NCBI GenBank assembly: GCA_947500135.1
Contig: CANMQX010000005.1
Coordinates: forward strand, 248,001-312,000
Reading direction: 5' to 3'
DNA: 64,000 nucleotides
Source of the DNA: an uncultured Paracoccaceae bacterium
GTDB lineage: Bacteria; Pseudomonadota; Alphaproteobacteria; Rhodobacterales; Rhodobacteraceae
Shown: positions 55,167-62,771 of the stretch, one piece after another
Layout of the letters: each line of letters starts with the position of its first letter
Position numbering within the stretch: the stretch's first letter is position 1
Notes under the pieces: model-generated
The model's input: only the letters and a program-made list of their open reading frames with translations
What the model was told of the DNA's origin: nothing
Database searches by the model: none
Translations under genes and position numbers: made by a program

Positions 55167-56777
55167 CTATGGCGCGGCTGTGTTCATGCGCAAAACGTGA
55201 CGGCTGAAAAAGCCCAGCGTTTCACCACCGCCAAGCGTCAGGCCACCATTCGCATTGCCCGTGACATAGGCCTTTGCCTGCCAATCAAGGCTGCCACCAC
55301 TTGCGGTGGCATTTAGATTTGGACGCAGAAAGGTATCGAATTGGTTAACCACGTTGCCGGAAATGGCCAGTGGGCCCGCTTCATGACCATAAATCAGGGT
55401 CCCAGTGTCCAGCGGGGCGGTGATCCCGATACGCTGCGCATCGGCAAAGTTCAGGTTTGGCGGATTGACGCCCTCGTAATCGGCCAACGTCACCGGCGCG
55501 GTTCCCGGCAATTCAAGGGTGGTGACCACGCCACTGCGGCTTTCACCATCCCAGCCCACCATCGGCACCATACCAGCATACAACCATTCGAATGCAGCAA
55601 CCGGTCCAAGACCCGACAGCGTTGTGCCATGGACAATGGCACCAGGGGTGATGCTGCGGGTCAGTTGACAATCAGCAACCGGTGTTCCAGCACCGGTTCG
55701 CCACTGCATCGTCTCGACAAACTCGATCTGACTGCCAACGCTCAACCCATTTCCGGTTGTGGCTGGCACCCAGGGTTGCCCATCCAACGTGATAACCCGG
55801 CTTTGCAAAAGCTCATTACCGTGGGTCTGACCACCAATTTCGGTCGCCGTACCGCTGATATCAAACCGGGCCGCATATTCGCGTTCAGACGGGTAATCGA
55901 CGGCCACAAAAATCGGATAGGTGGACCGGTCATCGGCACGCCAATCCAATGCACCGTCAGAGGCGATACCAGCCGAATGGGTAGGACCATCAACGCCGCT
56001 TGGGCCATCACCACGGGCAGAATAGAAGATACCGCCAAACTGGACCTCATCCCCCATTTCATACGTCGTGCCGGGTTGCCAAAGCGGGGGCAGGATACGC
56101 GGATCGGACAATGCACCGGTAATGGCCACAGCCTCGATCAGGATGGCATTGCCGCCGGGGCTGGCGGCACCCGCACATGCAAAGGTGATATCATGCGGAC
56201 CGGTCAGACCGCTGGCGACCTTGACGGCGCGACGGCGCTGCAAATCGACTGCCGAATAAGTTGGAAAGGCCTTGAAGCCCAGACCAGCCGGGTCATCAAT
56301 TTCGTTCACTAGGGTCTGCGATCCGTCAATATCGACACGGCAATAGCCGCCGTTGGTGCGGCCAGTGTAATGGATCCAAACGTCATAGGGGGCGGCACGA
56401 TCAACAGTCACCGATGCCGATGCTGTTAGTGACGACGTGCTGACAGCACGGTTTCCGGTATAGCTGCCCGACAGGCCAGAACCCGATGACTGCAATCTAG
56501 ACCATGATCCAAACAATGCCATCTCACCCACGGCGTAAATATTGCGCAGCTCCATCACCAGCGTTTCGCGCCAGGAATAGCGGGTTGTCGTATCTGCGCC
56601 GTCAAATCGCATCCAAGCCGCATGATGGGGGCCGATTTCTGTCCAAACCGACAGATTGTCCCCCGCACCTTCAGCCAGGGCCACTGACTGGCCCCCGCCA
56701 GCGGCAAAGAAGGCGGCCAAGGGTAATGGCGCACCTGTTCTTTGCCCCTGACGAGGGGAAAGCTCCAGACCGATCAT
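55167..56777 (-). CDS. Gene-transfer-agent head-spike-like protein (GhsB-like)
   Basis: A 536-aa protein without a signal peptide. It starts MIGLELSPRQGQRTGAPLP and has an all-beta middle with WQPGTTYEMGDEVQFGGIFYSA, a WxxGxxYxxGDxVxxxGxxYxA pattern of CBM5/12-type carbohydrate-binding modules. It directly follows a small RCAP_Rcc01079-type spike base protein gene by 3 bases, which points to the GTA head spike pair ghsA-ghsB. In Rhodobacter capsulatus these spikes bind capsule. The identification rests on pattern and context; a polysaccharide-binding or lyase role is possible. Confidence 0.65.
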   Translation of the reverse strand: MIGLELSPRQGQRTGAPLPLAAFFAAGGGQSVALAEGAGDNLSVWTEIGPHHAAWMRFDGADTTTRYSWRETLVMELRNIYAVGEMALFGSWSRLQSSGSGLSGSYTGNRAVSTSSLTASASVTVDRAAPYDVWIHYTGRTNGGYCRVDIDGSQTLVNEIDDPAGLGFKAFPTYSAVDLQRRRAVKVASGLTGPHDITFACAGAASPGGNAILIEAVAITGALSDPRILPPLWQPGTTYEMGDEVQFGGIFYSARGDGPSGVDGPTHSAGIASDGALDWRADDRSTYPIFVAVDYPSEREYAARFDISGTATEIGGQTHGNELLQSRVITLDGQPWVPATTGNGLSVGSQIEFVETMQWRTGAGTPVADCQLTRSITPGAIVHGTTLSGLGPVAAFEWLYAGMVPMVGWDGESRSGVVTTLELPGTAPVTLADYEGVNPPNLNFADAQRIGITAPLDTGTLIYGHEAGPLAISGNVVNQFDTFLRPNLNATASGGSLDWQAKAYVTGNANGGLTLGGGETLGFFSRHVLRMNTAAP

Positions 56778-56780
56778 GGA

Positions 56781-57038
56781 TCAGTACCACGCGATCAATT
56801 GGGCCGTCGTACCAGTTGAAAGCACTCGGACGGCGCGCAATGTCAGGACGGTGCCGGCAGACAGTTCGTAGCTGGCATTCACACCGTCATTGTCGCGCAA
56901 AACCGCCGTGCCAGACGTGTTGACGTAGATGGCGCGGGGACGGGTCGGCAAATCCTCACTGTCCGACGGGACGATGACGTAATGGGCGACAGCAGGTGAA
57001 GTCAGGTTCACATAATCGGAATCAAACGGGTCAGTCAT
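56781..57038 (-). CDS. Spike base protein, RCAP_Rcc01079 family (GhsA-like)
   Basis: An 85-aa protein: MTDPFDSDYVNLTSPAVAHYVIVPSDSEDL..., RAIYVNTSGTAVLRD and TLRAVRVLSTGTTAQLIAWY. The opening TDPF and the RAIYV and RAxRVxxTGTTA blocks match my recollection of the Rcc01079 spike-base family, which attaches GTA head spikes. The ATG at 57038 follows TGGAGA; the frame to 57068 is unsupported. The next gene is the large spike protein. Confidence 0.75.
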   Translation of the reverse strand: MTDPFDSDYVNLTSPAVAHYVIVPSDSEDLPTRPRAIYVNTSGTAVLRDNDGVNASYELSAGTVLTLRAVRVLSTGTTAQLIAWY

Positions 57039-57133
57039 TGGCTTCTCCAGAGAATAGATTGAAACCAATGCTTAGTGGCTAGGGCTTACCGATCACTTGG
57101 ACCTGCGCGCGCATCTAAGCGTTTAACGCAACA

Positions 57134-57793
57134 CTAAGCCCCTCTCCGGCTCAGAACGACAACAAGCGTCCGCCAGACAATCCACAGATCCATGCGCAGC
57201 GTCGCATGGGCAATGTAGTGCAGGTCGGCCGCCACCTTGCGGCGCACACCCTCCAACCCATCGACATACCCAACCTCGGTCTGGGCCAGGCCGCTGATGC
57301 CGGGCATGATCTCGTGACGGGCGCGGTAGCCTGGGACAGCCTGCAGATAGACACGGGCATGATCATAGGAATCGGGGCGTGGGCCAATCAGGCTCATATC
57401 GCCGCGCAGCACATTGATGATCTGCGGCAACTCATCAATGCGCGTCTTGCGCAAAAACCGCCCAAGGCCCGTGATCCGGTCATGTTCCAGCGCATCAAAG
57501 GCACCGCGTTCGGTCTCGCCCGCGATTGTCATCGTGCGAAACTTGATCGCCCAGAACGGCTGACAACGATATCCCATGCGGCGTTGGACAAACCATAACG
57601 GACCACGATTCATGAACGGGTTGAGCAGTGTCAAGATCGCAGCAATTGGGACCAACAGACAGAGCAGCAACAGCGCGGTCATATGGTCGGAACAGGTTTT
57701 CACGATATGTCGCGGCGGTCTTAGGCTTTGAAAACTCTCTTCTCCGGGCAAGCCATCTTTGGCTTCCCAGGCACCAGCATGATAATCCAGCAT
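57134..57793 (-). CDS. Initiating sugar transferase (exopolysaccharide, PHPT family)
   Basis: A 219-aa bacterial sugar transferase with one N-terminal helix (ALLLLCLLVPIAAILTLL) and the motifs KFRTMTI, LRKTRIDELPQIINVLRGDMSLIGPRP and the C-terminal PGISGLAQT. It moves a phosphosugar from a nucleotide donor to undecaprenyl phosphate, starting repeat-unit assembly. The ATG at 57793 has GGAAGG 8 bases upstream. It lies 95 bases before the spike gene. Confidence 0.93.
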   Translation of the reverse strand: MLDYHAGAWEAKDGLPGEESFQSLRPPRHIVKTCSDHMTALLLLCLLVPIAAILTLLNPFMNRGPLWFVQRRMGYRCQPFWAIKFRTMTIAGETERGAFDALEHDRITGLGRFLRKTRIDELPQIINVLRGDMSLIGPRPDSYDHARVYLQAVPGYRARHEIMPGISGLAQTEVGYVDGLEGVRRKVAADLHYIAHATLRMDLWIVWRTLVVVLSRRGA

Positions 57794-58101
57794 CGCCACA
57801 ACCTTCCCAAAAAGTTAACGACTTTACAGTGACTTACGGCCCTGCATGGTTAACGAAGCTGTAATGTGCGCAGTTAAAGAGTTCTTAATTGCACTGCTCA
57901 GAATCCCGCTATTCGTGCAATTTTTGACAAATTTTCAAATTTCGAATTAACGAAAACACGTCATACGTGTGTGATGGAAATTCATACACTTTTAGATGAA
58001 TATCCCACAAATCCGAAAGGCAAGATTTCCTTAACGCCGCTGTTGTTTCTCTGGGGGTGGGAATCACGTACAAACGTGATTGGGTAGAGTGAGAAACAAC
58101 A
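57794..58101. promoter_or_regulatory. Divergent regulatory region with paired CACGT inverted repeats
   Basis: An AT-rich 308-bp gap without a gene. It holds two related inverted repeats: ACACGT-CAT-ACGTGT (57956-57970) and AATCACGT-ACAA-ACGTGATT (58062-58081). GTTAAC copies are at 57814 and 57849. The repeats share a CACGT...ACGTG core and could bind one dimeric regulator of the sugar transferase gene and the divergent exported-protein gene. Confidence 0.5.
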
Positions 58102-58566
58102 ATGAGACATACCTTGCGGGGGATATTCCCCAAGGGTCATGCGCTGCTTGCGGCCATGATACTGGCCATCTGTGGTGTTCAGACCGCGGCGGACACTGCG
58201 ACAATCCGGGTCATCCAGAATGATCGCGGCGGTTATATCGGTGCGCGTGCCGTCGAAATTGCATCGATGAACGCAGAAAGCACGCGGGTCGAATTGCGGG
58301 GAAATATCTGCTATTCGTCCTGCACGATGTATCTTGGGGTCGATGACATGTGCGTCAGCCCGAATACGTCCTTTGGGTTTCACGGGCCCAGCCGCCACGG
58401 GCGCGCATTGCCCGCCTCAGAATTCAATCATTGGTCGAACGTCATGGCCGCGCATTATAATGCAGCGCTCAAGGACTGGTTCCTGCGCGACGCGCGGCAC
58501 ACGATTTCGGGCTATCTGCGGATCAGCGGCACACAGCTGATCGCGATGGGCTATCCGGCCTGTTAA
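58102..58566 (+). CDS. Exported ClpP/crotonase-like protein
   Basis: A 154-aa protein with a signal peptide (GHALLAAMILAICGVQTAAD) and a ClpP-like pattern: RVELRGNICYSSCTMYLG (the Ser in the nucleophile-elbow region), MCVSPNTSFGFHGP and a C-terminal helix region. Secreted proteins of this type are found in Rhodobacteraceae; the substrate and activity are unknown. The cysteine pair and Ser may form a disulphide-stabilised active site. Divergent from the sugar transferase. Confidence 0.6.
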   Translation: MRHTLRGIFPKGHALLAAMILAICGVQTAADTATIRVIQNDRGGYIGARAVEIASMNAESTRVELRGNICYSSCTMYLGVDDMCVSPNTSFGFHGPSRHGRALPASEFNHWSNVMAAHYNAALKDWFLRDARHTISGYLRISGTQLIAMGYPAC

Positions 58567-58583
58567 GGCGTTGCTTGGACGAC

Positions 58584-59552
58584 CTAGTTCCTGTCAGGCG
58601 AGATTGTGGGTGGCACTCTCCTTGCGAATTCAAGCGTTTCTTCGATACCAGCAAGCATTGCAGGTACATCCAGGAAATCTGGAGAGAGGGGGTCACATCC
58701 GCTTTCCATCTCGTCCGGATCGCATAGGAAAAGATTTCGTGCGATATAGTCCGTGTCGATTTCAAAGTCTGGCAAGGTGTTATCCACATCCTTTTGAAAC
58801 GATGCCGTAGAAAACGAACAATAAGTATAGCAGTAACCGTAGACATGACGGTTCGTCAGAAGGGGTTCCTTGGAAATTATGTTGAACGGGATGTTTCCTG
58901 AGCGCTGACGTTGACGGATTCTCACAATCCAAAAGTCGTCATTATACGACCTGAGCGGTTCAGGAAATGCCTCCGCGAACGTTGGGAAAGGTAGGTGTCT
59001 GTAGTTCTCTTTCCTCATGCGAGACCAGATAGAACTGCGATACCTGAAGCGATTTGGGTGTGTTTCAAATATAATTGTGTTGACGCGTGGCGGATCGTTC
59101 TCTGCATTTTCAGATGCACCATAAAGCTGACGGAAATACGTTAACATGTAGTGGCAGCATTCAATGAAGCGGTATCCGCCACCATAGTCAAAAGAGCGCG
59201 TTACATGACCTTCATCGTCCAACTCGTAGAACCGTCCAACACGTACCACGTAGATCTCGGGCGGTCGTTCGGTCAACGTTCTGGATAGCGGGAAATAGTA
59301 GTACTGAGATCCGACCAGCCAGGTCGCATAGCCGTCCGGGAACCGGTCGCAATCCTCGATAGCGCACATGTCGTCCCAACTTTCCGCGTTGGTCAAACGT
59401 TGTTTCTTAAATCTCCACTCAGCCTGCGCAAATGCCGGTTTCGGCATGCTGATAATGCAAAGGCCAAGGATCAGGATTAAGAACAGGCGCGGCGCAACTG
59501 AAGCTAAGGCACGACATAACCTGCTTGTATTGACTGCGGTCTTCAAGATCAC
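58584..59552 (-). CDS. Unknown exported protein
   Basis: A 322-aa protein with a hydrophobic N-terminal signal (LFLILILGLCIISMPKPAFAQ) and no recognised domain. It is rich in aromatic and charged residues, with cysteines in DDMCAIEDCD, FIECCHY and YGYCYTYC that could form disulphides. DNA here is clearly AT-richer than the neighbouring genes (roughly 45-48% GC in lines counted by eye), which suggests recent transfer. It is convergent with the ClpP-like gene. Confidence 0.6.
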   Translation of the reverse strand: MILKTAVNTSRLCRALASVAPRLFLILILGLCIISMPKPAFAQAEWRFKKQRLTNAESWDDMCAIEDCDRFPDGYATWLVGSQYYYFPLSRTLTERPPEIYVVRVGRFYELDDEGHVTRSFDYGGGYRFIECCHYMLTYFRQLYGASENAENDPPRVNTIIFETHPNRFRYRSSIWSRMRKENYRHLPFPTFAEAFPEPLRSYNDDFWIVRIRQRQRSGNIPFNIISKEPLLTNRHVYGYCYTYCSFSTASFQKDVDNTLPDFEIDTDYIARNLFLCDPDEMESGCDPLSPDFLDVPAMLAGIEETLEFARRVPPTISPDRN

Positions 59553-59740
59553 TTCATAATGTCCAGGTCAGTCATCAGCGCTGGCGCCAAGTATTCGGCG
59601 ACTTATCTGCATCATCACTGGTGGCAGGTATTGTGGAACCTTGCAACATCTCGAGATTGTTCGAGGTTTCACCCAAACACGCAAAAGGCGTGACATGACT
59701 GACATTGGCACCGACGGAATTGCCGAAAACGCGCCAGCAA

Positions 59741-60028
59741 CTATTGGGTGTCAGGGGTCGCATTACCGCCTGCAAGGGCCGCCGCAACAGTCGCCGCGGC
59801 ACCCAGACCCAGCACAGGGGCCAGACCACCAAGCAATGGCACAAAAGCGGTTGCATCCTCGTTGCAGGTGACACGCAAAACACCTTCGGCATCAAGGACA
59901 GCAGTCGCAACGCCAAATGGACCACAGGCACCCTGCGATTGGGCGATGGCGATCAGATCAGGCGCATCCTGCGCCAATGCAGGCAGCCCTGCAAATGCCA
60001 AAAAAGCCATGGTCAGGTAGTTGCGCAT
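59741..60028 (-). CDS. Small exported Gly/Ala-rich protein (YjbE-like in outline)
   Basis: A 95-aa protein with a signal peptide (MRNYLTMAFLAFAGLPALAQ), a central VLDAEGVLRVTCNED segment and a hydrophobic Gly/Ala tail (LGLGAAATVAAALAGGNATPDTQ). The outline resembles small YjbE/GfcA proteins of exopolysaccharide operons, but the similarity is of composition only. The ATG at 60028 begins the signal peptide. It lies near, not inside, the YjbF-YjbH pair. Confidence 0.5.
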   Translation of the reverse strand: MRNYLTMAFLAFAGLPALAQDAPDLIAIAQSQGACGPFGVATAVLDAEGVLRVTCNEDATAFVPLLGGLAPVLGLGAAATVAAALAGGNATPDTQ

Positions 60029-60163
60029 GAAATCACCATCGTCCGAAAACACTGTTCAATCAGGCACATCCAACAAGAGCGATCTTAATTCTTCGTAAAT
60101 TTTTGGATGAATGCCGCCCAAAAGCGCAACCAACCGTTCATTTCTGAACGACGGCAATTCTGG

Positions 60164-60237
60164 CGATCCGGGAAGGACTCGAACCCTCAACCTGCTGATT
60201 AGAAGTCAGCTGCTCTATCCAGTTGAGCTACCGGACC
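60164..60237 (-). tRNA. tRNA-Arg (anticodon TCT)
   Basis: Read on the minus strand it folds as a normal cloverleaf of 74 bases: acceptor GGTCCGG/CCGGATC, D-arm GCTC...GAGC, anticodon loop CTTCTAA with TCT at 60203-60201, and T-arm GAGGG-TTCGAGT-CCTTC. The discriminator base is G and CCA is not encoded. It reads AGA (and AGG). Confidence 0.95.
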
Positions 60238-60284
60238 GCGCAAGGCGAGGTATGGCGCGGTCTGCCCGCCTTTGGCAAGCCCGA

Positions 60285-61055
60285 TTATTTCTTCTGCACG
60301 GCGCGTTCAATCGCTTCCAATCGTGCGATAATTTCGTTGCGGTATTCATCCGTCGCGGCGTTGCTTTCCTCGGCATGCGCATCCTGCATGGAGTTCACGA
60401 TTAAACCGACCAGCAGGTTCACCACCGCAAAGGTCGTGACCATAATGAAAGGCACAAAGAACGCCCATGCATAGGGATAGCTTTCCATCACTGGGCGCAC
60501 GATCCCCATGGACCAGCTTTCCAGGGTCATGATCTGAAACAGCGTATAGGCCGATTGGCCCAGGCTGCCGAACCATTCGGGAAAGGATGCCGCGAACAGT
60601 TTCGTTGCCATGACGGCTGCGATGTAAAAGATGATCGCCATTAGGACAAAGACCGACCCCATCCCGGGCAAGGCGGTGACAAAACCTTCAACTACACGCC
60701 GCAGACGCGGGGCAACCGACACCAGACGCAGGACCCGCAATATCCGCAGCGCCCGCAGAACCGACATCCCGGCAGAGGCGGGGACCAGCGAAATACCCAC
60801 AATCGCCAGATCAAACAGGTTCCAACCACTTCTGAAAAAACGACCACCATAGGCGAATAGTTTCAGCAGAATCTCAACGACAAAGAAGGCAAGACAGGCC
60901 GCATCAAGCGCCAGGATCAGACCACCCGCCTGCGCCATCGCGGCCGGGGACGTCTCAAGCCCTAGGATGACGGCATTGAAGATGATGACGCCAATGATCG
61001 TCGCGCCCACAGGGCGGCTTTCAATGAATGCGGCGGTGCGGTCGCGTAGGGTCAG
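60285..61055 (-). CDS. NavBac-type voltage-gated sodium channel
   Basis: A single-repeat six-helix channel. The S4 segment (RALRILRVLRLVSVAPRLRR) has arginines every third residue, and the selectivity filter TLESWSM matches NaChBac-type TLESW. A C-terminal coiled tail follows. GTG at 61010 begins at S1, but the homologous N-terminal segment LTLRDRTAAFIESRP continues upstream to a TGA. The only initiation codon there is CTG at 61055, with GAGAG 6 bases before it, so I extend to it. ATG, GTG and TTG are absent in that stretch. It gates Na+ entry on depolarisation. Confidence 0.85.
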   Translation of the reverse strand: MTLRDRTAAFIESRPVGATIIGVIIFNAVILGLETSPAAMAQAGGLILALDAACLAFFVVEILLKLFAYGGRFFRSGWNLFDLAIVGISLVPASAGMSVLRALRILRVLRLVSVAPRLRRVVEGFVTALPGMGSVFVLMAIIFYIAAVMATKLFAASFPEWFGSLGQSAYTLFQIMTLESWSMGIVRPVMESYPYAWAFFVPFIMVTTFAVVNLLVGLIVNSMQDAHAEESNAATDEYRNEIIARLEAIERAVQKK

Positions 61056-61089
61056 AATGAACTCTCAATAGATCGGGTTAGACGAAAAC

Positions 61090-61401
61090 CTAGTGTGTCC
61101 AGGCCCCACGTCGATTAGTGGCAAAGTTTTCGCCATAGCCACCGGGGCGGATATTGGCCTTGCGCGTCTTGGGTTCCTGGATCACGAAGTCGATATTGTT
61201 CTCGCGGGCGTATTCGACAGCCTTTTGCTTGCTGTCGAATTCCAATTTGACCTGCGCCTGCGTATCGGCGGACGACGTCCAGCCCATCAGTGGATCAACC
61301 TCGCGCGCGGTTTCAGCCACATGTTCCAAAACCCAATGCTTTGTTTTGGCCGTGCCTGATGACATGGCTGTCTTGGCTGGCTTATAGATTCGTGCGCGCA
61401 T
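61090..61401 (-). CDS. ETC complex I subunit, NDUFS4-like
   Basis: A 103-aa protein: [53 protein letters not shown] and [23 protein letters not shown]. This is the conserved core of the NDUFS4 (18-kDa, AQDQ) accessory subunit of respiratory complex I, found in alphaproteobacteria. Its position away from the nuo operon is normal. Confidence 0.92.
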   Translation of the reverse strand: MRARIYKPAKTAMSSGTAKTKHWVLEHVAETAREVDPLMGWTSSADTQAQVKLEFDSKQKAVEYARENNIDFVIQEPKTRKANIRPGGYGENFATNRRGAWTH

Positions 61402-61470
61402 CGTGACCTCCGATTACATGCCTTTCTATATGTGCAAAGGTTACGAAATCGCAAGCGCGCAGATAATGGC

Positions 61471-62706
61471 TCAGGCCCATTCGCCACCGCGCATCACCGG
61501 CACCCTGTCACCGGTTTTAGTGATCCCGTCGATATCGACCGCATCCGACCCCATCATCCAATCAACATGAATGATGCTTTGATTGCCGCCTTTCTGCTTG
61601 AGCTCGTCAGGCGACAATTCTGATCCACCCTCAATCGTGTCGGCATAGCATTGGCCAAGGGCGATGTGGCAAGACGCATTTTCGTCAAACAACGTGTTGT
61701 AAAACAACACCCCCGATTGGCTGATCGGGCTGGAATGCGGCACCAATGCCACCTCGCCAATCCGGCTGGCCCCATCATCAGTTTTCAGCAAGGCTTTCAG
61801 CACGTCTTCACCCTTGCTGGCCGTTGCCTCCACAATGCGCCCGGCCTCGAACCGCACAGCGATATCTTCGATAACACTGCCCTGATGGGCCAGCGGTTTG
61901 GTCGCTGCAACGGTGCCGTCGACCTTATAGGCATGCGGGCAGGTAAACACCTCTTCGGTGGGGATATTCGGCTGGCAGACGACACCGTTCAGCGCGGGCG
62001 ATGCTCCACCTTTCCAGATATGCCCGTCAGCAAGGCCCAGATGCAGGTCGGTGCCCGGGCCACTATAGTGCAAGGCCGCAAAATCCTGATCGTTCAGCCA
62101 GTTCACCCGTTCCTTCAGGGTCTTGGTATGCGCTTCCCAATTCGCCACAGGGTCATCGCCATCCAGCCGGGACGCATCATAAATCGCATCCATGAGCTTG
62201 CCTTGGGCTTCTTCCACCGGCAGATCGGGATAAACGGCCTTCGCCCAGCCCGCACCGGGATAGGCCACGATATTCCAATTCACTTCAAACCCAACAATCG
62301 GGTCCATGGCCGGTTTGGCCGCGATGGATGTGGCCTTGCTGACCCGAGCGACCTTTTCGGGGTCCTGTTCGGCCAATAGTAACGGGTCATCGCCTTTGAT
62401 TGCCATGCGTGCCGCACCGCCCTTGAACGCCTCGGCCATGGCGCCGTAAAGCCAGGCAGGTGCGTGATCAAAGCTTTCATCGCGAGCGTTTTCGAACCGG
62501 GCCAATATCATCGCATCATCAGAAAAGAACGGCACGACAGCACCGGCGCCCGCCTTATAGGCATGCACAGTGATCCGGCGGACCAGTTCCATCGCATCGG
62601 TGGGGGCGGTGATCACCAGATCCTGCCCCGGTTGCAGGTTAACACCAATACGCGCGGCCACTTCGGCCAAACGGTCCAGCTTTGCGGGGTCGATGTGATC
62701 TGACAT
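61471..62706 (-). CDS. M29-family aminopeptidase
   Basis: A 411-aa metallo-aminopeptidase with the AmpS/T/PepS pattern: LAEVAARIGVNLQPGQDLVITAP, GFEVNWNIVAYPGAGWA, GTDLHLGLADGHIWKGG, NIPTEEVFTCPHAYKVDG with metal ligands Glu and His, and ASCHIALGQCYAD. It removes N-terminal residues from peptides in the cytosol. The ATG at 62706 is preferred to the frame to 62739. Confidence 0.9.
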   Translation of the reverse strand: MSDHIDPAKLDRLAEVAARIGVNLQPGQDLVITAPTDAMELVRRITVHAYKAGAGAVVPFFSDDAMILARFENARDESFDHAPAWLYGAMAEAFKGGAARMAIKGDDPLLLAEQDPEKVARVSKATSIAAKPAMDPIVGFEVNWNIVAYPGAGWAKAVYPDLPVEEAQGKLMDAIYDASRLDGDDPVANWEAHTKTLKERVNWLNDQDFAALHYSGPGTDLHLGLADGHIWKGGASPALNGVVCQPNIPTEEVFTCPHAYKVDGTVAATKPLAHQGSVIEDIAVRFEAGRIVEATASKGEDVLKALLKTDDGASRIGEVALVPHSSPISQSGVLFYNTLFDENASCHIALGQCYADTIEGGSELSPDELKQKGGNQSIIHVDWMMGSDAVDIDGITKTGDRVPVMRGGEWA

Positions 62707-62771
62707 AGGGCACCTGTTTTGATGATGTGAGATCGGCAAACTATGCCCTATCGCAGCAGGGTCAAGCCGGT

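Noticed and set aside
59575..59931. 118-codon frame overlapping the small exported protein
   Set aside because: The alternative frame at 59741-60028 has a clear signal peptide; this one has none and no ribosome-binding site.
60135..60150. CGTTCA-TTTC-TGAACG hairpin downstream of the tRNA gene
   Set aside because: A 6-bp stem without a T-run on the transcribed strand is too weak to call a terminator.
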